Positions 61,789 to 64,000 of a DNA stretch of 64,000 bases are shown here, piece by piece. Below the pieces are notes generated by a model that saw only the letters and a list, made by a program, of their open reading frames with translations, had not been told where the DNA came from and ran no database searches. The position numbers and the translations under genes are program-made. How positions within the stretch are numbered: the stretch's first letter is position 1; each line of letters begins with the position of its first letter. The stretch is from Rhodospirillaceae bacterium SYSU D60007 (GTDB lineage: Bacteria; Pseudomonadota; Alphaproteobacteria; Reyranellales; Reyranellaceae): NCBI GenBank assembly GCA_003574685.1, contig QOCQ01000018.1, forward strand, positions 54,368-118,367. Direction: 5' to 3'.

Positions 61789-62955
61789 TTACGCCGCTTT
61801 GGCGCCGAATTCGCGCTCGATCTCGGTGTAGGCCCAGTCCAGCCACGGCAGCAGGGCCTCGATGTCGGCGGTCTCGACGGTAGCGCCGCACCAGATGCGC
61901 AGGCCCGGCGGGGCGTCGCGATAGGAGCCCAGGTCATAGCCGGCCTTTTCGGTTTCCAGCAGGTCGGCCATCTTCTTGGCGGCTGCCGCCTGCTGCTTGG
62001 CATCGAGCTGCACGAACCACGGCGCCACGATGTTCAGGCACACCGAGGTATTGGAGCGGATCGAGGGCGTCGCCGCGAGGAAGTCGATCCACGGACGCGC
62101 CGCGACGAACTTCTCGATGGCCGCGAGGTTGGCGCTGCAGCGCGCGACCAGGCCCGGCAGGCCGCCGACCGACTCGCCCCACTTCAGCCCGTCGATCGCG
62201 TCCTCGACCGCCAGCATCGAGGGCGTGTTGATGGTTTCGCCCTTAAAGATGCCCTCGTTCAGCTTGCCACCCGAGGTCATGCGAAAAATCTTCGGCAGCG
62301 GCCAAGGGGGCGCGTAGGACGTCAGCCGCGCCACCGCCCGCGGCGAAAGCACAAGCATGCCATGCGCGCCCTCGCCGCCCATCACCTTCTGCCAGCTCCA
62401 GGTGATGACATCGAGCTTCGTCCAGGGCAGGTCCATGGCGAACACCGCCGAGGTGGCATCGCAGATCGCCAGCCCCTCGCGGTCATCGCGGATCCAGTCG
62501 GCATGCGGCACGCGCACGCCCGACGTTGTGCCGTTCCAGGTGAAGACCACGTCGCGGCCCCAGTCGACGAGCTGCAGGTCGGGCAACTGACCATAGGGCG
62601 CATTGAGGGTGCGGGCGTCGGCCAGCTTGAGCTGCTTGATGACGTCGTTGGCCCAGCCCTCGCCGAAGCTCTCCCACGTCAGCACGTCGACACCGCGGGC
62701 GCCCAGCATCGACCACAGCGCCATCTCGACCGCGCCGGTGTCGGAGGCCGGCACGATGCCGATGCGATAGTCGGCGGGGATGCCCAGCAGCGCGCGGGTG
62801 CGGTCAATGACCTCCGCCAGCTTCTTCTTGCCGAGCTTCGAACGGTGGGAGCGGCCGGTTGCCGCCTCCTTCAGCGCCTCCGGGGACCATCCCGGTCGTT
62901 TGGCGCAGGGTCCCGAAGAGAAATCGGGACAAGCAGGGCGGACATTCGGCTTCAT
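61789..62955 (-). CDS. serC: Phosphoserine aminotransferase SerC
   Basis: A 388-residue PLP enzyme converting 3-phosphohydroxypyruvate to phosphoserine, the second step of serine synthesis. PLP Lys190 lies in [15 protein letters not shown]. The family-specific N-terminus [18 protein letters not shown] and [12 protein letters not shown] are typical of the alphaproteobacterial type. It lies before serA, and its leader carries a strong hairpin and a partly paired ribosome site (AGGGAGAGG). Confidence 0.94.
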   Translation of the reverse strand: MKPNVRPACPDFSSGPCAKRPGWSPEALKEAATGRSHRSKLGKKKLAEVIDRTRALLGIPADYRIGIVPASDTGAVEMALWSMLGARGVDVLTWESFGEGWANDVIKQLKLADARTLNAPYGQLPDLQLVDWGRDVVFTWNGTTSGVRVPHADWIRDDREGLAICDATSAVFAMDLPWTKLDVITWSWQKVMGGEGAHGMLVLSPRAVARLTSYAPPWPLPKIFRMTSGGKLNEGIFKGETINTPSMLAVEDAIDGLKWGESVGGLPGLVARCSANLAAIEKFVAARPWIDFLAATPSIRSNTSVCLNIVAPWFVQLDAKQQAAAAKKMADLLETEKAGYDLGSYRDAPPGLRIWCGATVETADIEALLPWLDWAYTEIEREFGAKAA

Positions 62956-63060
62956 GCAGCCTCTCCCTTCCAGAAGAGTAGCGCTCCGGTGGGGGAGCGT
63001 GGCCCAGCGGCTGGTTAAGGGGCCGCTCCGCCACCGTCAAGTCAAATGCCGTTACACATT
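62956..63060 (-). promoter_or_regulatory. Structured serC leader RNA (serC-motif-like)
   Basis: On the minus strand, GGTGG-C-GGAGC-GGCCC pairs with GGGCC-AC-GCTCC-C-CCACC (62988-63035): 15 base pairs with one mismatch and one bulge around a 14-base loop. The stem base is 33 bases before the serC ATG. A second, weaker stem (CTCTT/AAGGG) involves the ribosome site. No U run follows, so it is not a terminator. This agrees with the known serC RNA motif reported upstream of serC in alphaproteobacteria, though I could not compare with a covariance model. Confidence 0.5.
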
Positions 63061-63112
63061 GTCACGCTTGTCGCCGGGAGCGGCCGCCGCGTTCCGCTGT
63101 CATGCTGTCGTG

Positions 63113-64000
63113 TCAGGCGCCGGCTTTTCGCAGGGCGGTGATCAGCGCTTCGAGGTCGGCGGGGCGGCGCCATGATTTGGCGAAGCGCGTCCGCGGGGTT
63201 TCGGCATTGAAGGCCGGATCGAGTGTCCTCAGCCGCGCCAGCATGGCGCGCGCGGCCTCGCCCTTGTCCTGCCGGGCAAGCGCCGCCGCGGCGATCTCCA
63301 GACAGTCGCGCGCGCCGGCATGGCGTGCGAGGCAGGACTCGGCGGCGCGGACCGCCTCGCCGTCGCGTGCCAGCAGGAAGAGGGCGCGCGCCTCGACGCC
63401 AAGCGCCGCCGGTGAGGGCAGGGGATCGTGCTTTCTTGCGCGGGCCAGCAGATCAAGCGCGCCGGCCGGTTCGCCGTCGAAGACCAGAATCAGCGCAGCG
63501 CGCTCCAGGGCCGCGGTTTCGGCTGCTCGTGCATTGACCACCCGCCCGGCCGCGGCGCGCGCCTCGTCATGGCGGCCCAAATGTGCCAGCGCGAGCCCAC
63601 GCGTGGCCAGGGCCTGCGGTGCATCCGGCATCAAGGCCAGCGCCGCGTCGGCGGCTCGCAGCGCTGCCTCCAGCCCTTCGACCGCGCCGTCGGCCTCGGT
63701 CCAGCGGCGGGCATAGGCGATCAAATATGTATCGGCCAGCGCCAGCAATGCCGGCACATAGCGCGGTTCCGCCTCGGTGGCGCGCAGCAGCAGGGCACGC
63801 GCCTGAAGGACGGCGTCCCGCGAGTCCTCGTTGGCGAGCTTTCGGGCCTGCAACACCTGCTCATAGACCTCGTGCGAGGGACGATGCACCGGCGCGGCCG
63901 CGCGCCGCGCGGCAGGCGCCGGCGCTGGCGGCGCGGGCCGTGCCGCTGCTGCCGGAGGCGCGGGTGCCGGTGCCGGCGGGGCTGGCGGCGACGCCGATCG
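63113..64000 (-). CDS. TPR-repeat protein, C-terminal part (5' end outside the window)
   Basis: The frame is open through base 64000, so the start lies beyond the window. Visible residues begin with a 37-residue Ala/Pro-rich linker (PPAPPAPAPAP type), then about 259 residues of TPR-like helical repeats (AEPRYVPALLALADTYLIAY, PDAPQALATRGLALAHLGRH, VEARALFLLARDGEAVRAAE). A GTG at 63889 sits in frame but is probably internal. Such Pro/Ala linkers often join a DNA-binding or cyclase domain to TPRs. Function unknown. Confidence 0.7.
   Translation of the reverse strand, partial: RSASPPAPPAPAPAPPAAAARPAPPAPAPAARRAAAPVHRPSHEVYEQVLQARKLANEDSRDAVLQARALLLRATEAEPRYVPALLALADTYLIAYARRWTEADGAVEGLEAALRAADAALALMPDAPQALATRGLALAHLGRHDEARAAAGRVVNARAAETAALERAALILVFDGEPAGALDLLARARKHDPLPSPAALGVEARALFLLARDGEAVRAAESCLARHAGARDCLEIAAAALARQDKGEAARAMLARLRTLDPAFNAETPRTRFAKSWRRPADLEALITALRKAGA

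Overview
The window looks like a chromosomal segment of a GC-rich alphaproteobacterium. The gene content supports this: an Aap-type general amino-acid ABC transporter, long Liv-type ABC operons, a serC-serA pair behind a structured serC leader, a MotA-like/OmpA-tailed pair, EpmA with a lysine-type EF-P, and DUF6152/DUF6644 neighbours. Gene density is high, with many 4-bp ATGA/GTGA overlaps. I see no rRNA, tRNA, CRISPR array, transposase or phage gene. A Rhodospirillales/Reyranella-like or rhizobial source is possible but not shown. Only about 23.5-25.15 kb departs clearly in base composition.

Layout. 0-3 kb: end of a surface-polysaccharide cluster (flippase C-terminus, rmlB, methyltransferase). 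3-7.8 kb: aapJQMP on the minus strand. 8-12.4 kb: M23 peptidase, then a reductase-SDR-hydrolase operon. 12.8-18.4 kb: MarR regulator, MFS transporter, thioesterase, SDR, TerC, a DUF169 protein and a 2H phosphoesterase. 18.4-23.5 kb: lactonase-type propeller, then a four-gene acyl-CoA catabolic operon (quinone reductase, enoyl-CoA hydratase, acyl-CoA ligase, MaoC). 23.5-25.2 kb: an AT-richer island with the C-terminal part of a DUF3320-family defence-type protein. 25.2-30.4 kb: a minus-strand operon running efp, suhB-like, small OmpA, MotA-like, MotB/OmpA-like, ABM monooxygenase. 30.9-38.7 kb: a nine-gene minus-strand liv operon with two LivF, two LivH, two LivM, but one LivG and one LivK. 38.8-43.8 kb: intradiol dioxygenase, RutE-like reductase, MmcQ, epmA, TPR protein, folP, OsmC. 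43.9-48.8 kb: small exported proteins, YcnI and a TonB receptor (possible copper uptake), and a CFA-like methyltransferase. 48.9-54.3 kb: SnoaL, MAPEG, an HxlR regulator divergent from an SDR/HCCA-isomerase/SDR operon, a PrsW-like protein and a CobW GTPase. 54.6-61.7 kb: amidohydrolase, GNAT, a MocR-type regulator divergent from a MaoC gene across an array of ATTGTC/GACAAT sites, NUDIX hydrolase and serA. 61.8-64 kb: serC with a structured leader and a partial TPR protein.

Intergenic space is dominated by palindromic repeats. Family B (nine copies, mostly about 120 bp) starts and ends with a CTTCCCCC/GGGGGAAG hairpin, and each copy carries one end of each of two types. Family A (five copies) consists of two inverted CTTCATGGT/ACCATGAAG units. 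Single copies of three further inverted repeats also occur. Both major families sit within a few bases of stop codons, often between convergent genes.

The least ordinary items are the compact nuclease/GreA-like/DUF3320 protein, the MocR operator array, the long-coiled-coil stator-like pair, the paralogous SDRs with a Tyr-to-Phe active site around a kappa-GST-like isomerase, and the two-end grammar of the family B repeats. Everything here comes from reading the sequence; no database search was run.
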